Source: Phaffia rhodozyma (taxonomy: Eukaryota > Basidiomycota > Tremellomycetes > Cystofilobasidiales > Mrakiaceae). From it: DNA of 64,000 bases. Shown here in pieces: positions 60,924 through 64,000 of this stretch (positions are counted from its first letter, which is position 1; every line of letters begins with the position of its first letter). Made by a program: the position numbers and the translations under genes. Location: NCBI GenBank assembly GCA_014706385.1, contig JACGZH010000003.1:1877501-1941500 (forward strand). The letters are read 5' to 3'. The notes under the pieces are model-generated. The model worked only from the letters and a program-made list of their open reading frames with translations, ran no database searches and had not been told where the DNA came from.

Positions 60924-63756
60924 TTAATAGTTCCCAGCGGTCGCCGTCTGCTGGAACGCGCCGAGACCCCTCTGGGGGTGAAGGTGGGACGGCGGATGAC
61001 CTGGTCCAAGAGAAACTTGGGAGATTGGTCGGGATGAACCTAGAGGTGATGATTGAGCACCGATCGGTGGTCCAGAGATCGAGCCTGGTTGAGAGCTAGG
61101 TCCGGACGAAGGACCTGAAGGACCACCGGAGGGCGGTGGAGGTAGGGGCAGTTGGTTCATCCCAGAGTTCGACCCGTTGAATGCTTGGTGGGGAGCCGGT
61201 GGGCCAGCTTGCATGTGGTGCTGGGGGTGAGCGCCAGGATGGGAATGGATCGGCTGGGGAAGATGCTGCTGATGTTGTTGTATATGATGAGGAGGATGGG
61301 GTTGATTGTACATGTTTGGATGGCCGGTGTTCATCGGTCCTGAACCTGGAAGAAGACCAGACTTTGACAAGACCGATTGAAGTCGGTTGACCTCGTCCCG
61401 GAGGGTGGAGATCGTATTTGTGAGCTGGCCATTTTCCAACTCTAGATACTCAACCTTTTGTTGGAGCTGACCCAACCAGGCTTTCTTTCGCTGTCGGCAT
61501 TTCAAAGCGGCTGGTAGATAGCGAGCGCGTGATGAAGAGAGGAACAGGTTAGCCAGTGTTGTTCACAGACAGACAAACAGATAAACAAACGAGAGATGAT
61601 AGAAATAAAAATAACAAAAAGAGGGAGGGAGGCAAAAAAAAGAAGAGAGAAGATCAAGACCAACCTTGTCGATTTCTTTCCAAGAAGTTTTTTCTCTTTT
61701 CCTCTTCGGTTTCTGGCTTTCCGTTCTTGCCAGTTGACGACACCGGACTCATGCTCTCGTCCATCATACTGTCAATCTGTGCGTAATCGTCACTCTCTTC
61801 ACTCATCGCCTTCTTTGCTCTCGCCTTAGTGGCCGCACCCTTCTTATTGGGAGGAGGTGATTGGCCGTCAGTAGCGGCTGCTTGCTTGCGCTTCCCTTTC
61901 CCTTTAACGGGTGTTGGCCCAGGGGGAGAAAGCTGCTGGGAAGAACCATATGATTGTCCGGGATAAGGGCCACCCGGTCCGTAACCAACGTGAACTCGAT
62001 CATCCTGCTCCTTCCTGGCGATTGCCTGATGGGCTTGACTGAGCAAGAACAGTCCGTTGGCAGCCTGACTAGCAGCAACTTGTCCTTGTTGGAGATAGCG
62101 GTCTGTTGGAGGGACGCCACCATTGTGGTGGGACAACGGAGCCGGCACCGGAGAGGCTTGGTGGAAAGGTGGGTGGCCGCCGGGACCAGCTTGATGATTG
62201 GAGTCAGCCATATGGGATGAAGCATTAAGGTAGGACTGGGAGTGATGCGATGCGTTCGGACCATTCAAATCGGCGTGGGCAGCCGGGGGAGGTCCGGAGG
62301 TAGCAGGGGCGGCAGCATTGGTCGAATTCTTGATGGCATCTGCCTGATCATTCTGAATAACTTGCTGGACATGTGTCTTGGAATCAGTTGAGGGGCGGTG
62401 GGAAAAGTAGTCGTCCGACGAATCCTTGCCGGCCGGAGGAGCCAACGGACGGGATGATTGGGAAGCATTTTGTGGGCCATCAGTAGAGGTCTGACCGGGT
62501 GCAGTTGGAGGGAAGGGCTGAGAAAACTGTTGGTGTTGTTGCTGCTGTTGTTGCTGCTGTTGGCTGCTCAGATTGTTCAAATGATTCATCATCCCGTTGA
62601 AAGTGCCGGGCGTCATCACCGAGTTTTCCTCATTCGACTGGGAGCTGGCCATCGTGTTGGCCGCTCCCGCGGTGGCGTTGGTGACCATGGCGAGGAAGGC
62701 AGCCGTTCCAGGAGAGGGAGGCGGAAAACTAGTCGGTCCGCCCGACATGGGTGTCATGCCTGTCCCTGGAGTCAACCCGGTGCGGACAAAGTTGTTACAA
62801 TCAAAGTTGAGAGCATGTGAGACCAAGACGCTCGACGCAGGTGTAGTCTGGCTCTTTGACAGAACGGATGGCGAGATGGGATCACCCCGGATGGATGAGA
62901 TGGCGGGTGTGTTGAGCGGCCATTTGAACGGATCGTCCTCTCCGAGAGGTGTGGTGATCTGGCTGACGCTTGGGAGAACGGGCTGAGGGACGGAAGACGT
63001 TCCGTTGTAGGCGAACGGGGAGAGCCTGTCGGACGAGAGATCAGGAGGTGATCGTCTGGACGCGACGGAAGATGCGCCGTAAGATGACTTCGAGGTTGAA
63101 AACGACTGCTCAAACGGGTTTGGTTCAGAGTCCAACTTGGATCGGGTCCTTTCATGAAAGCCGGGAAATGTCGGTCGGACGGCACGGCTAAACTGGACGG
63201 TCGCATTGGATGTGAACGTTCCAGGCGGGGATGCCTTTGTAGACGATTCATCCGCCGGTGGATTGGCCGGAGGCAAAGAAGCGGGAGGAGACAGAGAATT
63301 GGATTTTGACGCGTCCGAAGGCTTGACGTCAACGAGGTCTTCTGGCTTTACATCCGACGCGTCTTCTTTTTCTGACCCTGGTGGCGATCCGACAGAAGAT
63401 GCACGCGGGATCACTGTTGGCTCGTCGTTGGTGGAGGTGGGCACACCTGCGGCCAGTGTAGGTGAGCCGCGTGTAGTATCATCAGCTGAGAAGGATGTGA
63501 TGAGTAAGGAATCATATCAAGCGGGTGAGTGGACCGGGAGTGAAAGAGAAAACCAAAGAAAAAGGCAACAGATGGGATGGCGAAGGTTAGCATATGTTTG
63601 TGTGTGTTCATTGACCGGATGTGACCCAGCATTAGTATAACATGAAGAGAACAAAGAAGTGACCCGAAAGGAGAAAGAGGAACGAAAAGAAGGAAGGGAA
63701 GGGAAAAGAGAGAAAAAGGAAGAAAGAAGCTAACCGATGAGAGATTTATCGACCAT
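60924..63756 (-). CDS. Atf1/CREB-type bZIP transcription factor
   Basis: Atf1-type factors act below stress MAP kinases and bind CRE-like sites. The start is probably ATG 63756-63754: a short first exon (MVDKSLI) splices over a 250-nt intron (63486-63735) to ADDTTRGSPTLAAGVPTSTN. Further on are EPNPFEQSF, a motif of fungal Atf1 osmotic-stress regions, and RTGLTPGTGMTPMSGGPTSF followed by PPPSPGTAAFLAMV, a conserved Atf1 region. A Gln tract and Pro/Gly-rich sequence come next. The bZIP runs from EEEKRKNFLERNRQ across an intron to AALKCRQRKKAWLGQLQQKV, with leucine-zipper stretch EYLELENGQLTNTISTLRDE. The Pro/His-rich tail ends FQQTATAGNY at TAA 60926-60924. An internal ATG (63444) could start a shorter form. 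Assignment to the Atf1 group is good; the exact orthologue is not tested. Confidence 0.9.
62526..62571 (-). repeat. PolyQ tract in the bZIP gene
   Basis: Mixed CAG/CAA codons give about eight Gln, one His and two more Gln in the region between the Atf1 motif and the bZIP. Confidence 0.85.
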
Positions 63757-64000
63757 CCGTCAAAACCAAAGGGAAATAAAGAACAAGAGATGGATACCAA
63801 ACGACGAATGCTGACGAACAGACTGACGTGTGTGGTGATGTTGTCTGTTGTGTTGTCTGTGTTGTGGTGCTCTGACCTGGATCAGTCGGGTGACGAAGTC
63901 GGGGGAATGAAAAGTGGAGTCGATGGGAAGGAATGATGTTTAGGGGGCTGCCAGATGACGGTGCTCTGACGCACGGATCGCTTTTTTTTTCGCCTTTTTT
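63757..64000. promoter_or_regulatory. 5' flank of the bZIP gene
   Basis: The last 244 bases should contain the bZIP leader. They include a GT-rich patch (63815-63875, tgttgtctgt units) and a T run at 63982-64000. No reading frame or clear factor site. Confidence 0.35.

Overview
The window is nuclear DNA of a fungus, almost certainly a basidiomycete. Genes lie on both strands at moderate spacing, most are split by many short GT-AG introns (most I measured are roughly 65-120 nt, a few about 200-250), and the proteins are fungal orthologues: Pmt4, Emc3, Prp43, Ade13, Alg5, an Atf1-type bZIP, a CYP53-type P450 and a candidate DASH subunit. Intron density and moderate base composition would fit a tremellomycete yeast such as the Phaffia/Xanthophyllomyces group, but that placement is inference. 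I see no rRNA, tRNA, transposon or CRISPR array.

Layout, left to right. 0-10 kb holds housekeeping genes: a stomatin/band-7 gene cut by the left edge, ADE13 (purine synthesis) divergent from EMC3 (ER membrane insertion), and PRP43 (spliceosome and ribosome RNA helicase). 10-23 kb holds a 77-codon gene resembling the DASH subunit Hsk3, divergent from PMT4 (protein O-mannosylation), then the meiotic MSH4 and an SLC35/TPT-type transporter. 23-33 kb holds CAF40/CNOT9 with a polyQ N-terminus, an alpha-arrestin with a C-terminal PPxY motif, and an unrecognised disordered protein. 33-43 kb holds a mitochondrial NDUFAF7-like methyltransferase divergent from a rhomboid protease, then a LisH/polyQ FLO8-like regulator. 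43-53 kb holds two large unrecognised low-complexity proteins transcribed apart from a 1.9 kb spacer with paired MluI-cell-cycle-box motifs. 53-64 kb holds a CYP53-like P450 divergent from ALG5, RPL37, and an Atf1-like bZIP factor.

The genes do not form one pathway. Loose themes are the secretory/glycosylation route (EMC3, PMT4, ALG5, possibly the SLC35 carrier), mitochondrial biogenesis (NDUFAF7-like, rhomboid), and gene regulation (CAF40, FLO8-like, bZIP).

The most unusual feature is exon architecture. Reconstructing the proteins requires a series of tiny exons: 4 nt in EMC3, 6 and 14 nt in RPL37, 8 nt in MSH4, 18 nt in the P450, 19 nt in the rhomboid gene, 22 nt in ADE13 and the stomatin gene, and 25 nt in PMT4. 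Several carry the catalytic signature of the protein: the Walker A loop, the heme cysteine, the fumarate-lyase signature and the PMT Asp-Glu motif. None would be found by an ORF scan, and they are inferred here from splice signals plus family conservation, not from transcripts.
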